Shown: positions 1 through 9,092, counted from the stretch's first letter. The stretch is 64,000 nucleotides of DNA from DYJE01 sp041660385 (GCA_041660385.1 JBAZWJ010000009.1:1-64000); one strand, 5' to 3'. Made by a program: numbers and translations. The notes: generated by a model from the sequence alone, not told the origin.

Positions 1-603
1 GGTGTAGTGATCGGGGACGATGTGACCATATATCCAAATGTAACTGTCAGGGACCGTTGCGTTATCGGAAGCAGGGTGATCATTCACTCCGGTACCGTTA
101 TCGGTAGTGACGGATATGGTTTTGTTCCTGATGGAGAAAAGTACACGAAAATCCCCCATACGGGTATTGTGAGAATCGGTGATGATGTGGAATTAGGGGC
201 ATTAAACAGTATTGACCGTGGGACGTTTGGAGAAACCATTATTAAAAATGGAGTGAAAACTGATAATCAGGTGCATATAGCCCATAACGTGGTGGTCGGA
301 GAGAACACGCTTCTTGTGGCCCAGGTGGGAATTGCGGGCAGCACGGTGATCGGTGACCACGTCATTCTGGCAGGCCAGGTGGGCGTTGCTGGTCATTTGA
401 TCATCGGAAACAACGCCGTGATCGGACCCCAAGCCGGTGTTCTTCATTCCGTGGCAGATCATGATGTGTTATCCGGCACTCCGGCCATAGCCCATAAACA
501 ATGGATGAAAGCTCAGACGGTTCTCGCGCAACTACCGGAGCTTAAAAAACGTGTAAACGTGCTTGAAAAAAAAATGAACTCTTTGGAAGATAAAGGAGAC
601 TGA
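1..603 (+). CDS. lpxD: UDP-3-O-acylglucosamine N-acyltransferase (partial, 5' end outside window)
   Basis: This is the C-terminal 200 residues of LpxD, which adds the second 3-hydroxyacyl chain to UDP-acylglucosamine in the cytoplasmic stage of lipid A synthesis. The frame is open to the window edge, so the GTG at position 7 is internal and not a start. The visible part is a left-handed beta-helix of hexapeptide repeats (I/V-G-x-x-V/T-x), with the LpxD-type HIAHNV stretch that holds the catalytic His, then a C-terminal helical tail rich in Lys/Glu. The stop overlaps the lpxA start (TGATG at 601-605), so the two are translationally coupled. fabZ, which often separates lpxD and lpxA, is not present between them. 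LpxA-like paralogues are the only alternative, and the following gene fits LpxA better. Confidence 0.93.
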   Translation, partial: GVVIGDDVTIYPNVTVRDRCVIGSRVIIHSGTVIGSDGYGFVPDGEKYTKIPHTGIVRIGDDVELGALNSIDRGTFGETIIKNGVKTDNQVHIAHNVVVGENTLLVAQVGIAGSTVIGDHVILAGQVGVAGHLIIGNNAVIGPQAGVLHSVADHDVLSGTPAIAHKQWMKAQTVLAQLPELKKRVNVLEKKMNSLEDKGD

Positions 604-1391
604 TGATGACAACTAACGTGAACATACACCCCACAGCCATCGTTGACCCGACAGCTCAAATTGGTGAAGGTGCGACGATCGGCGCTTTTTCAGTTATTAA
701 AAACGACACGGTGATAGGACCAAGAACGAATATTGCATCCCATGTGGTGATTGATCCTTATGTGACCATCGGGGCAGATTGCACTATTTTTCAATATGCC
801 TCCGTTGGGGCCGCTCCCCAGGATTTGAAATTTCACGGTGAAAAAACATATCTCAAGATAGGCCGGGGAACGGTGATCCGTGAATTTGCCACCATCAACA
901 GAGGCACAGGCGTTGGCGGTGGAATTACGGAAGTGGGTGAGGAAAACTACCTGATGGCTTATGTCCATGTGGCCCATGACTGCAAAACAGGTCGTAAAGT
1001 CATTCTTGCCAACGGGTCCACCCTTGCCGGCCATATTGTTCTTGGTGATTATGTTACGGTTGGCGGGCTCGTAGCTATTCACCAGTTTGTACGGGTGGGT
1101 AATTACTCTTACATCGGAGGCAAGTCGGCGGTTGTTAAAGATGTGCCTCCGTTCGTCATTGCCGCCGGAGATCGTGCTAAACTCCATGGTCTTAACAAAG
1201 TGGGCCTTGAACGCCATAATTTTTCTCCTGCCGCTCTTTCGGCGTTGAAAAAAGCATACCGGATTGTTTTCAGAATAGGACTCACCACAATCGAAGCCGT
1301 TGAACGGGTCAAGGCCGGAGTGGAACAGGTGCCTGAAGTTATCGAATTTATCGAATTCATAAAGTCGTCGAGCCGTGGCATCACGCGTTGA
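603..1391 (+). CDS. lpxA: UDP-N-acetylglucosamine O-acyltransferase
   Basis: LpxA catalyses the first step of lipid A synthesis, moving a 3-hydroxyacyl group from acyl carrier protein to the 3-OH of UDP-GlcNAc. At 262 residues it has the family's usual length. It opens with NIHPTAIVDPTAQIGEG, typical of LpxA, runs through hexapeptide repeats, contains HVAHDCK with the catalytic His, and ends in a helical domain (about 195-262). The ATG at 603 overlaps the lpxD stop; a second ATG follows at once at 606. The stop in turn overlaps the lpxI start, so lpxD-lpxA-lpxI form a tightly coupled operon. Confidence 0.95.
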   Translation: MMTTNVNIHPTAIVDPTAQIGEGATIGAFSVIKNDTVIGPRTNIASHVVIDPYVTIGADCTIFQYASVGAAPQDLKFHGEKTYLKIGRGTVIREFATINRGTGVGGGITEVGEENYLMAYVHVAHDCKTGRKVILANGSTLAGHIVLGDYVTVGGLVAIHQFVRVGNYSYIGGKSAVVKDVPPFVIAAGDRAKLHGLNKVGLERHNFSPAALSALKKAYRIVFRIGLTTIEAVERVKAGVEQVPEVIEFIEFIKSSSRGITR

Positions 1392-2209
1392 TGGATGTAC
1401 ACATGAACATCGGACTCATAGCGGGAAACGGCCAGTTTCCCATTCTTTTCGCTAAGGCTGCATCGGCTGAAGGCCATAAGGTGTTCACTGCTGCGATCAG
1501 AAACGAAGCCGATGAATCCATAGAAAGCATCACCTGTGAAACAAAGTGGATTCACCTGGGGCAGATAGGAAAACTACTGTCTTTTTTCAAAAAAAACCAT
1601 GTCCGGGAAACGGTGATGGTTGGAGGGATTAAAAAAACACGGATTTTTTCTGATATCAAACCGGATATCAAAGCCGTGATGCTTCTTGCCACCATGCGTC
1701 ACACACACGATGATGGTGTCTTAAGGATCTTTGCCGATTTTCTCGAAAAGGAAGGAATCATGGTTCGATCATCCACGGATCTTGTGCCCGATATTCTTGC
1801 TTATGAAGGGTGCTGGACCAGAACAAAACCTTCAAAAGCTCAGCTTGCTGACATCCGTGTGGGATTTGGCCTTGCCAAGGAAATCGGCAGACTTGACATT
1901 GGTCAGTGTATCGTCATGGGCGGCGGATCGGTTCTCGCCGTGGAAGCCATAGACGGAACAGACGCAACCATACGACGGGGCGGAATGCTTGGGAGAGGGG
2001 ATGCTGTGGTGATTAAAGTCAGCAAACCTACCCAGGACATGCGATTCGATGTTCCGGCCGTGGGGCTGAAAACCCTTGAAACCATGCATGAAGTTGGAGC
2101 ACGCGTTCTTGTGATCGAAGCTAACAAAACCGTGGTGTTTGATAAAAAAGAGATGGTGGAGTTCGCAGACAGTCATAATATGGTGATCGTTGCCATGAAA
2201 GAATCGTAG
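1391..2209 (+). CDS. lpxI: UDP-2,3-diacylglucosamine pyrophosphatase LpxI (DUF1009)
   Basis: LpxI hydrolyses UDP-2,3-diacylglucosamine to lipid X and UMP, doing the work of LpxH in bacteria that lack it. The protein begins IGLIAGNGQFPILFAKAA, the N-terminal signature of the DUF1009/LpxI family. It ends in the conserved C-terminal half with the GGGSVLAVEAIDGTD segment and GLKTLETM. The start chosen is the ATG at 1391, which overlaps the lpxA stop (TGATG). A TTG at 1388 and an ATG at 1403 are also in frame, and the ATG at 1403 would place the GLIAGNG motif closer to the N-terminus, as is usual. Its position right after lpxA supports the assignment. The stop codon falls in a short imperfect palindrome. 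Confidence 0.93.
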   Translation: MDVHMNIGLIAGNGQFPILFAKAASAEGHKVFTAAIRNEADESIESITCETKWIHLGQIGKLLSFFKKNHVRETVMVGGIKKTRIFSDIKPDIKAVMLLATMRHTHDDGVLRIFADFLEKEGIMVRSSTDLVPDILAYEGCWTRTKPSKAQLADIRVGFGLAKEIGRLDIGQCIVMGGGSVLAVEAIDGTDATIRRGGMLGRGDAVVIKVSKPTQDMRFDVPAVGLKTLETMHEVGARVLVIEANKTVVFDKKEMVEFADSHNMVIVAMKES

Positions 2210-2230
2210 GGGCACGGTGCGCCGTTCCCT
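2208..2230. repeat. Imperfect intergenic palindrome (REP-like), copy 1
   Basis: An AGGGGCACGG...CCGTTCCCT palindrome starts at the lpxI stop codon. It resembles the GGGGC-type palindrome at 10787-10805 and more loosely a sequence at 5757-5785. All three are intergenic. There is no T-run after it, so it is not an obvious terminator. Confidence 0.35.
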
Positions 2231-2292
2231 CCGGTTGACCGACCTGTGTGTGATGGGTCGCAGATAATAATATAAAAAACGACAATAATAAG

Positions 2293-4059
2293 ATGAAAAT
2301 CATATCGGAATTCTTCAGACAAAACAGATACAAGCACATCATGGCTCTGATCAGGCAAAACTGGTTCAAGCTGTTCGTGGCCATGCTATGTATGATGGTC
2401 GTGTCTTGGTCCACGGCGTTGCTTGCTTTTTTGATCAAGAATATTCTTGATGATATTTTCATCGCAAAAGATGAATTGATGCTCAAGCTCATCCCTGTGG
2501 TGGTGATTGTTACCTCCGTTGTCAGAGGTCTTGCAGTTCTCGGTAAGGAATACCTGATGAACCATGTGGGGCAGAGCATTATCATGAGTTTACGGAACGA
2601 TCTTTACAATAAGATTCAGGACCTTTCTCTGAGATTTTTCCAGAAAGAAAAAACAGGTGTTCTGATGAGCCGGATCACCAACGATGTTAACGTGATCAAG
2701 GCTATGGTGTCCAATGTGGTCACCGGCTCCATCGAACATGTGTTTTCCATCGTCGGTCTCACGGTGGTGGTGTTTTACAGAGACTGGAAAATGGCCATCA
2801 TCGCTTTTGTAGTGGTTCCCATCGCCTTTCTTCCTATCGTGAAACTGGGGCGGAAAATCCGAAAAGTCAGCACGGGAACCCAGGAATCTGTGGCGGATAT
2901 GAGTTCGTTTCTCCATGAAACTTTTGCAGGCAACCGGATCGTCAAAGCCTTTGGGCGTGAGACATACGAGAAACAGCGTTTTTTTAAGAAGTCCTATGCC
3001 CTGTTCCGATATGAGATGAAAAAAGTAAAAGCCCAGGCTTTGTCATCGCCTATCATGGATATCTGTGGAGGTCTTGGTATCGCCTTTATCGTCTGGTACG
3101 GTGGAAATGGCGTGATCAATGGCACATCCACAACCGGGACTTTTTTTTCTTTCCTTACGGCTGTTTTTTTGTTGTACGAACCCTTTAAGAAATTGACCAA
3201 ACTGAACAATGCGGTCCAGGAAGGTCTTGCCGCCGTGGACAGGGTGTTTGACATCATTGAGACCGAATCGGATATCGTTGACCCCGTCAAACCTTTGGAA
3301 ATTCAAGCGGGAAACCACCTTATCGAGTTTGACCACGTGAGTTTCAGTTATGGTGATTCAACCATTCTTGACAACATAAGCATCACAGCGAAACCCGGTG
3401 ACGTGATTGCTCTGGTGGGTATGAGCGGCGGCGGGAAATCCACTCTGGTGAATCTGATTCCCCGTTTTTACGATGTGACGTCTGGTCGGATTCTTCTGGA
3501 TGGCGTGGATATCAGAAACAACTCACTTGTATCATTACGCAAACAGATCGCCATCGTGTCCCAGGACGCCATTCTCTTCAACGACACCATCAGGAATAAT
3601 ATTTTCTACGGAAATCACGATGCCCGTGACGAAGACATCATCGCCGCTGCCAAGGCAGCCTATGCTTATGATTTTGTGCAGAAATTCCCCAAAGGCTTCG
3701 ACACGTCCATCGGTGAACTGGGCAGCCGTCTTTCGGGTGGAGAAAAACAGCGAATCTGTATTGCCAGGGCCCTTCTGAAGAACGCACCGATTCTTCTTCT
3801 GGACGAGGCCACGTCGGCTCTTGATGCCGAAGCGGAAAAAGTGGTTCAAAAAGCCCTTGAGAACCTGATGAAAGGACGGACGACCTTTGTGATTGCTCAT
3901 CGACTTTCCACCATCACCTTTGCTGACAGAATTCTCGTCCTATCAGGGGGAAAGATCGTGGAAGAGGGGACCCATGATGAGCTGCTTGCTAAAAGCGGTG
4001 ATTACTATAAATTGTACAAGATGCAGTTTGCAACCCATGAAGAGGAAAAACAGGAATAA
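2293..4059 (+). CDS. msbA: Lipid A export ABC transporter MsbA (ATPase/permease fusion)
   Basis: MsbA flips core-lipid A across the inner membrane using ATP. The 588-residue protein has the half-transporter layout. An ABC-type transmembrane domain of six helices covers about residues 1-315, with the cytoplasmic segment RFFQKEKTGVLMSRITNDV that is typical of lipid flippases. The nucleotide-binding domain follows: Walker A GMSGGGKST (about 376-384), signature LSGGEKQR (about 480) and Walker B ILLLDEATSALD (about 500). Its place directly after lpxD-lpxA-lpxI supports a lipid A substrate over other lipids or drugs. Spacing to the next gene is 3 bp. Confidence 0.93.
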   Translation: MKIISEFFRQNRYKHIMALIRQNWFKLFVAMLCMMVVSWSTALLAFLIKNILDDIFIAKDELMLKLIPVVVIVTSVVRGLAVLGKEYLMNHVGQSIIMSLRNDLYNKIQDLSLRFFQKEKTGVLMSRITNDVNVIKAMVSNVVTGSIEHVFSIVGLTVVVFYRDWKMAIIAFVVVPIAFLPIVKLGRKIRKVSTGTQESVADMSSFLHETFAGNRIVKAFGRETYEKQRFFKKSYALFRYEMKKVKAQALSSPIMDICGGLGIAFIVWYGGNGVINGTSTTGTFFSFLTAVFLLYEPFKKLTKLNNAVQEGLAAVDRVFDIIETESDIVDPVKPLEIQAGNHLIEFDHVSFSYGDSTILDNISITAKPGDVIALVGMSGGGKSTLVNLIPRFYDVTSGRILLDGVDIRNNSLVSLRKQIAIVSQDAILFNDTIRNNIFYGNHDARDEDIIAAAKAAYAYDFVQKFPKGFDTSIGELGSRLSGGEKQRICIARALLKNAPILLLDEATSALDAEAEKVVQKALENLMKGRTTFVIAHRLSTITFADRILVLSGGKIVEEGTHDELLAKSGDYYKLYKMQFATHEEEKQE

Positions 4060-4062
4060 AGC

Positions 4063-4749
4063 ATGAATAACAAGCTGGTGGGGGAAACAGCCTCTCTTAT
4101 TCGAAATCTCAACAGGCAGGGAATCGATAAAATGTCCCTGATGCTCCGTCATTCAAAAAGGGATTACCACAAGGACGTCCATATGGAGCCGTTCATGTGT
4201 CTGACCGACGAAGGCAGAGACATGGCTTTTCAATTGGGGGCTGCTCTTCCAGAAAATCTCAGCCTTAAGTTTTTTTCAAGCCACATCGGACGCTGTATAG
4301 AAACTGCTTATCTTATTGACAAAGGTTTTGTCAATAAAACGGGGGGATTTACAGAAAGCAACCGGGTTTCGAAAGCCGTTGCCCCTTTTTATGTCAATGA
4401 TATTGGCCGTGTTGTTGAAATCGTTAAAAAAACAGATGTAGCCACTTTTATCAGGAATTGGATTGATGGCGATATTTCTGAAGACATCCTAATGAACGCA
4501 AAAGAAGCATCAGGCCGGATGTTCCGCTTTCTTGCCGGTGGTCTGCTTGAATCGGACAGGAACACCCTCCATGTTTCAGTGACCCACGACTGGAATGTCT
4601 ATCTGCTCAAAGAGTTCGGACTGTGTCTTCCCCATGAACAATATGGAAAGATTGCCTATCTCGAAGGGATTGTCCTGTTCGAAAAAGATGATAATGTCTA
4701 CATCGTCAACCACCAGAAAGAACCTGTCCCCCTTTCTTATCTATCATGA
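4063..4749 (+). CDS. Histidine phosphatase superfamily-like protein
   Basis: A 228-residue protein with the signs of the histidine phosphatase (phosphoglycerate mutase-like) fold. It has an LRHSKR motif with the Arg-His pair (R29, H30) in place of the usual RHG/RHA. Further on come LTDEGRDMA, SSHIGRCIETA, and a second His in SVTHDWN (about residue 176). In the family the first His is phosphorylated and the second sits in the phosphate pocket. No signal peptide is seen. It lies 3 bp after msbA and its stop overlaps the next start (ATGA), so it belongs to the lipid A operon transcript. The substrate is unknown; a role in envelope phosphate or nucleotide-sugar metabolism would be a guess. Confidence 0.7.
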   Translation: MNNKLVGETASLIRNLNRQGIDKMSLMLRHSKRDYHKDVHMEPFMCLTDEGRDMAFQLGAALPENLSLKFFSSHIGRCIETAYLIDKGFVNKTGGFTESNRVSKAVAPFYVNDIGRVVEIVKKTDVATFIRNWIDGDISEDILMNAKEASGRMFRFLAGGLLESDRNTLHVSVTHDWNVYLLKEFGLCLPHEQYGKIAYLEGIVLFEKDDNVYIVNHQKEPVPLSYLS

Positions 4750-5588
4750 TCATGCGCCGCATATTATTTTTTATTTATGTCTTGTTCGCCCTTTCGGGCT
4801 GTGCAAACAGTCTTTTTTACCATCCCAGCGACACCGTGTATCTTACCCCTGAAGATGCGGCACTTGAATACGAAAACGTCTATTTCAAAAGCCTTGACGG
4901 AACAAAACTCCACGGCTGGTTTATACCGGCAAAAGGGGACGCTTGGGGAACCGTGGTCCATTTTCACGGGAATGCCGGGAACATCACGGCAAATCTCAAA
5001 ATGGTCAGTTTTTTCCCATACCATGGGGCGAATATATTCATGTTCGATTACAGAGGATACGGGGAGTCCGAAGGAAGTCCTGATCGAAAGGGTGTTTACG
5101 AAGATTCTCTTTCAGCTTTTCGTTATGTGCTTTCCAGAAATGATGTGAACAGAAATCGTGTTTTCTTCTATGGTCAGAGTCTTGGTGGAGCCAATGCCAT
5201 TGCCGTCACAGCTGTTGCCAAAGATCCCATGATCCGTGCTGTGATCATTGACAGTTCGTTTTATTCCTACCGTTCAATCGTGCGTGATAAAATCGGAGGC
5301 ATTCCCTTTATATCCTGGTTCAAAGGGCCATTGTCCTACATTATGGCTACCGATTCCTTCCATTCCGGAGATCTCATCGGTGCTATTGCTCCCACACCCG
5401 TCATGATCATCCATGGAACCGCAGACAGGGTTGTTCCTTATCATCACAGTACCCGATTGTTTGGACGGGCGAGAGAACCCAAAACCCTTGTCAAAGTAGA
5501 AGGTGGTCATCATATTTCAGCTCTGGAACCTCAGAACCGGGAATACCGGGAAAAAATACTGGAGTTTTTCAGGCAATCGGTGAAATGA
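4746..5588 (+). CDS. Alpha/beta hydrolase lipoprotein
   Basis: A 280-residue serine hydrolase of the BEM46/YfhR-like alpha/beta family, anchored as a lipoprotein. A hydrophobic signal ends in the lipobox LSGC with the lipidated Cys at residue 19. Visible family elements are HFHGNAGN (oxyanion region), the DYRGYGESEG strand, the nucleophile elbow GQSLGG (Ser about residue 145), HGTADRVVP with the acidic residue, and GGHH with the catalytic His near the C-terminus. It overlaps the previous gene by 4 bp (ATGA). The natural ester or thioester substrate cannot be read from sequence. Confidence 0.8.
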   Translation: MIMRRILFFIYVLFALSGCANSLFYHPSDTVYLTPEDAALEYENVYFKSLDGTKLHGWFIPAKGDAWGTVVHFHGNAGNITANLKMVSFFPYHGANIFMFDYRGYGESEGSPDRKGVYEDSLSAFRYVLSRNDVNRNRVFFYGQSLGGANAIAVTAVAKDPMIRAVIIDSSFYSYRSIVRDKIGGIPFISWFKGPLSYIMATDSFHSGDLIGAIAPTPVMIIHGTADRVVPYHHSTRLFGRAREPKTLVKVEGGHHISALEPQNREYREKILEFFRQSVK

Positions 5589-5709
5589 GATTCCGTAATT
5601 TGCACAACTTTTTGCAATTTTGATCCACGCTTCAATGTCCATGTGCCCATATCGATTTCATCGATCAACAATCGCATATCTTTTGTTCAGCAATAAAATT
5701 GCTTAGCCG
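5589..5709. other. Intergenic spacer between the lipid A operon and the DUF3015 gene
   Basis: First part of a 312-bp gene-free interval (5589-5900). I see no coding potential and no clear rho-independent terminator for the upstream operon. The rest of the interval holds a sigma-70-like promoter (5710-5738), a degenerate palindrome around 5757-5785 that loosely resembles other intergenic repeats here, and the ribosome binding site of the DUF3015 gene (AAAAGGAGA at 5886-5894). Confidence 0.5.
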
Positions 5710-5738
5710 TTGACAAAAAAGGTCTCAGCCTATAATAT
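5710..5738 (+). promoter_or_regulatory. Probable sigma-70 promoter of the DUF3015 gene
   Basis: A consensus -35 box TTGACA (5710-5715) is followed after 17 bp by TAATAT (5733-5738). A perfect TATAAT also lies at 5731-5736, but with a 15-bp spacer. This is the best promoter in the interval and would give an untranslated leader of roughly 150 nt before the gene at 5901. Confidence 0.6.
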
Positions 5739-5900
5739 TAGAAAACTTTTTTGGTTACGGGCTGGTTTAGAATCCACCCCCTACAGATCATCCTCAATGG
5801 TGCCTGCTTGAATGCAAAATAGAATAAAAAAAGGGTTTTTTTGTGGAAAAATCCTTGACTGTTGTTCTAATGTATAAACTCAAAAAAAAGGAGAACGGCT

Positions 5901-6365
5901 ATGAAAAAAATGATTGTGGTGATTTCTGTTGTGCTGATGATGGCGAGTTCCAGTTATGCTAACACCGTATCCCAGGACTGCGGCTGTGGTCTTGGGCGTG
6001 AGCTTATCGGTCAAAAAGAAGGCCTTGTCTGGGATCTTCTTGGAACGTTTCTGAACGGCATCTGTGGTAACCAGACCTTTGGAATGACCTCAGGGACTCT
6101 GGGTTGTAACACAGGCGGAAAAATGGTTATGAACGAACAGTTGGAAATTTTTGTTGCGGACAACAGAGACAATCTGGCCCAGGACATTGCTTCTGGAAAA
6201 GGTGAGACACTCAGTGCTCTTGCTGAAATTACCCAGGTTTCTCCTGACAATCAGGGCCGGATGTTCTCCGCTCTTCAGTCCAATTTCAACGCAATTTACC
6301 CTGATGCAAACGTCAGCGACAAGCACGTGGTCACTGTAATCAACGACATCGTGGCCAGTATCTGA
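5901..6365 (+). CDS. DUF3015 family exported protein
   Basis: A 154-residue protein with an N-terminal signal peptide (MKKMIVVISVVLMMASSSYA, cleaved after residue 20) and a Cys-containing mature start (QDCGCGLG). Two more Cys (GICGNQTF, GTLGCNTGG) complete a pattern typical of the DUF3015 family of periplasmic proteins, whose function is unknown. A strong Shine-Dalgarno sequence (AAAAGGAGA, 5886-5894) sets the start at 5901. The next gene begins 5 bp after its stop, but a strong hairpin lies inside that gene's first codons, so read-through may be limited. Confidence 0.8.
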   Translation: MKKMIVVISVVLMMASSSYANTVSQDCGCGLGRELIGQKEGLVWDLLGTFLNGICGNQTFGMTSGTLGCNTGGKMVMNEQLEIFVADNRDNLAQDIASGKGETLSALAEITQVSPDNQGRMFSALQSNFNAIYPDANVSDKHVVTVINDIVASI

Positions 6366-6370
6366 TTTCT

Positions 6371-8296
6371 ATGATTCCTCAGAAGTTTAAAAAATCCGGA
6401 AGATGCCCATCTTCCGGATTTTTATTTTATCCTCTTTGTCTTTTGCTTGTCCTTTTCGTTTTTTCTCCGTTGCTTGCGGGGGCAGGAGAGAACATTGCGC
6501 TTTCCGGCCTTATTGAATCCTCACGACAGAAAAAGCTGGGAGATGACCCTTACTGGTGGATTCTTCTGCATTACAAAAAGACGGTTTTCGGGGTTGCCAG
6601 CGTGGTTGACGATCCCTCGTTTTTTCTTGCACCGGACGGAAAAAACAACCCCCAGGCCGAGCTGGAAGCCCTGATCAGAACGTATTTTGATCCTGAAAAA
6701 AAAGACCAGGCCCCGTCTGTATGCAAATACATCGCACGGTATACCTGGGTGAAGGAAAACCTGGCACCTGATGCGACGACGATCCCTTTGTTTACCTGTC
6801 CTGAGGTCGAGGATCTCAAACCCAGGGCTGCAACTCTGATTTTCCCCACGTACTACCTGAACAGCCCCACCTCCATGTTTGGTCATACGCTCATCACCGT
6901 TGAAACAGGATATGGAAGCAGTCTTCTCACCAATGCTGTGAACTATGCTGCCGATCCAGAAGGTGCCAATTCTCTCCAATACACTGTTTATGGTATTTTC
7001 GGCGGATTTAAGGGCTACTTTTCCATTTTGCCGTATTACAAAAAAATCCAGCAATACAGTGATATGGATCAGCGCGACATCTGGGAATACCCTTTAAACC
7101 TGACCGATGCGGAATTGAAACGCATGGTGCTCCATATCCGTGAAATGCAGGGCGTTTACTCGGATTACTATTTTTTCAAGGAAAACTGTTCGTATCATCT
7201 CCTGTTTCTACTTGAGGCAGCTCGTCCCTCCCTGAACCTTTCGGACACCTTCGGGGCTTCGACCATTCCCATTGATACTGTGAAGAGGATGAAACAGCAG
7301 GGCCTCATAGGCAACGCTATTTTCAGACCGTCCAACGGAACGAAAATCAGACAGAAACTGTCCCTTCTTTCCGAGGACGAGCAGGATCTTGTTTTTGACG
7401 TGTGCGAAGGAGAAAAGAGCCCAAGTCTTATTGATCAACGAATCCCGGACCGTGAACGGAAAATCATCGCAAGTGATCTTACGGGAGAATACCTGAAGCA
7501 CAAGCTGATCAAGAGACAGATGACCAGGGATCAGTACCAGTCCATTGTTCTTCCCAACTTGAAGCTGCGTAGTACTCTGGGTTCCGTTGACGAATCACGC
7601 TATAATGTTTCACCACCTCCGGACCCGGTATTAAGTCATGACTCGTCAAGGCTCACCGTTTCAGCCGGGATGGCTGATGGCAAATGGTTCCAGGCCGTGG
7701 GTGTGAATCCCGCGTTTACAGATCTTCTGAATACAGACTATACAAGACTCGAAGGGGTGGAGCTTCGTATATTTGACGCCACGGTGAGGTACGAGGATGA
7801 GGATAATAAATTACGGTTGGAACAATTTGACATCCTGGACATCGTGTCCCTCTTTCCACGAAGCCGTTTTTTCAAACCTCTTTCCTGGAAGATCAGTGCG
7901 GGGCTCCGTCGTGAGGCTGTGACCCGAGACCAAAAAGACAGGGTGGTAAGGGTTAACGGCGGTGCAGGTTATTCGTTTCAACTTCCCTACGCCGGTCTTT
8001 TCTATATCATGCCCGAAGCGGAACTTCGTGCGGGCAAAGGTCTGGAACATGATGTGGCAGCAGGAGCCGGGATGGGCATCGGACTGATGAACGATATCCG
8101 TCCCTGGTGGGGTGTTCTACTTTCAGCTCAGACAATGTATTTTGCGCCGGGCCAAGACTACCGTGAAAATCTTCTTCGTCTGGATCAGAATTTCAGGCTC
8201 GATCGGAACAACAGGATTCAACTTACGGTTTTTAGAAAAGAAGCCTTTGGCAGTGGGTATTACGAGGGCTCCCTCTCATGGCAGAGGTTTTTTTAA
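6371..8296 (+). CDS. DUF4105 domain outer-membrane-associated protein
   Basis: A 641-residue exported protein. The signal peptide has a basic start (KFKKSGR) and a hydrophobic core that ends LLAGAGE. The central region (about 120-330) matches the DUF4105 family, with TSMFGHTLITVE and a KENCSYHLLFLLE motif carrying conserved Cys and His, residues reminiscent of Cys/His peptidase-like folds. The C-terminal third (about 430-641) has alternating beta-strand character and ends in WQRFF, a terminal aromatic typical of outer-membrane barrels. No good ribosome binding site precedes the ATG at 6371; an in-frame TTG at 6443 would strip the basic n-region, so 6371 is preferred. The first codons span a terminator-like hairpin (6390-6425). 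Function unknown. Confidence 0.75.
   Translation: MIPQKFKKSGRCPSSGFLFYPLCLLLVLFVFSPLLAGAGENIALSGLIESSRQKKLGDDPYWWILLHYKKTVFGVASVVDDPSFFLAPDGKNNPQAELEALIRTYFDPEKKDQAPSVCKYIARYTWVKENLAPDATTIPLFTCPEVEDLKPRAATLIFPTYYLNSPTSMFGHTLITVETGYGSSLLTNAVNYAADPEGANSLQYTVYGIFGGFKGYFSILPYYKKIQQYSDMDQRDIWEYPLNLTDAELKRMVLHIREMQGVYSDYYFFKENCSYHLLFLLEAARPSLNLSDTFGASTIPIDTVKRMKQQGLIGNAIFRPSNGTKIRQKLSLLSEDEQDLVFDVCEGEKSPSLIDQRIPDRERKIIASDLTGEYLKHKLIKRQMTRDQYQSIVLPNLKLRSTLGSVDESRYNVSPPPDPVLSHDSSRLTVSAGMADGKWFQAVGVNPAFTDLLNTDYTRLEGVELRIFDATVRYEDEDNKLRLEQFDILDIVSLFPRSRFFKPLSWKISAGLRREAVTRDQKDRVVRVNGGAGYSFQLPYAGLFYIMPEAELRAGKGLEHDVAAGAGMGIGLMNDIRPWWGVLLSAQTMYFAPGQDYRENLLRLDQNFRLDRNNRIQLTVFRKEAFGSGYYEGSLSWQRFF
6387..6426 (+). 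terminator. Terminator-like hairpin inside the 5' end of the DUF4105 gene
   Basis: AAAATCCGGAAGATG and its inverted copy CATCTTCCGGATTTTT flank a tiny loop and are followed by a T-rich stretch. It looks like the intrinsic terminator of the DUF3015 gene, yet it lies within codons 6-18 of the next reading frame. It may act as an attenuator that sets the ratio of the two proteins. Confidence 0.6.
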
Positions 8297-8297
8297 T

Positions 8298-9092
8298 ATG
8301 GACATGGCTGATGGCATCAGGGAAAAGCGGGCGGCAAAACTGGGCCGTCACCTTGTGTATCTTATGGCCAAAGCTGTGAGGGATTACAACATGATCACGG
8401 AAGGCGACCGGGTCATGGTCTGTCACTCCGGCGGCAAGGATTCGTTCGCACTTCTTGATATTCTCCTTCTGTTTCTCCGCCAGTCACCTGTGAAATTTCA
8501 TGTGATCGCTGTGGGTCTTGATCAGAACATGCCGGGTTTCCCCAAAGATGTTCTGCCTGATTTCTTTGAACGGCAGGGCATTGAATACCATATCCTCCAT
8601 CAGGATATCTACGGCACGGTGAAACAAAAAATCCCGCCGGGAAAAAACATGTGCGGACTCTGCTCACGATTGCGACGCGGGGCACTTTACCGTTTTGCCG
8701 AAGAGATGAATATGACGAAAATCACCCTGGGTCACCACCGGGACGATATGGTGGAAACACTTTTCCTCAATCTTTTTTATCGCGGAAAAATGAAAGCCAT
8801 GCCGCCCAAACTCCTTACAGACAGCAAAAAACATGTGGTGATCCGGCCCATGGCCTATATTGACGAAGAAGACCTGATCCGCTACACAAAACTCAAAGGG
8901 TTTCCAATAATTCCCGGAAATCTGTGCGGAGCAGGAGAAAGTACTCAGCGGCAGGTTGTGAAGACCATGCTGAAAGCCTGGAAAAAAGAATTCCCCGGAA
9001 GAGTGGAAACCATTTTCAACAGCATGCAGCATATTGAACCTTCACAGATGGCCGATGTGAATCTTTTTGATTTTAAGGGGCTGGGTGTGTAA
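8298..9092 (+). CDS. ttcA: TtcA-type tRNA 2-thiocytidine synthetase (PP-loop ATPase)
   Basis: TtcA thiolates cytidine-32 of certain tRNAs, using ATP to activate the base and an iron-sulfur cluster to deliver sulfur. The 264-residue product has the PP-loop motif SGGKDS near residue 45. A CGLCSRLRRG motif gives two cluster cysteines, and the later Cys in GNLCGAGES is in the usual place for the third ligand. HHRDDMVET is also typical of the family. The start at 8298, 1 bp after the upstream stop, is preferred over longer in-frame extensions because the family begins near this Met; 8304 is an alternative ATG. The gene may be coupled to the DUF4105 gene. Confidence 0.88.
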   Translation: MDMADGIREKRAAKLGRHLVYLMAKAVRDYNMITEGDRVMVCHSGGKDSFALLDILLLFLRQSPVKFHVIAVGLDQNMPGFPKDVLPDFFERQGIEYHILHQDIYGTVKQKIPPGKNMCGLCSRLRRGALYRFAEEMNMTKITLGHHRDDMVETLFLNLFYRGKMKAMPPKLLTDSKKHVVIRPMAYIDEEDLIRYTKLKGFPIIPGNLCGAGESTQRQVVKTMLKAWKKEFPGRVETIFNSMQHIEPSQMADVNLFDFKGLGV

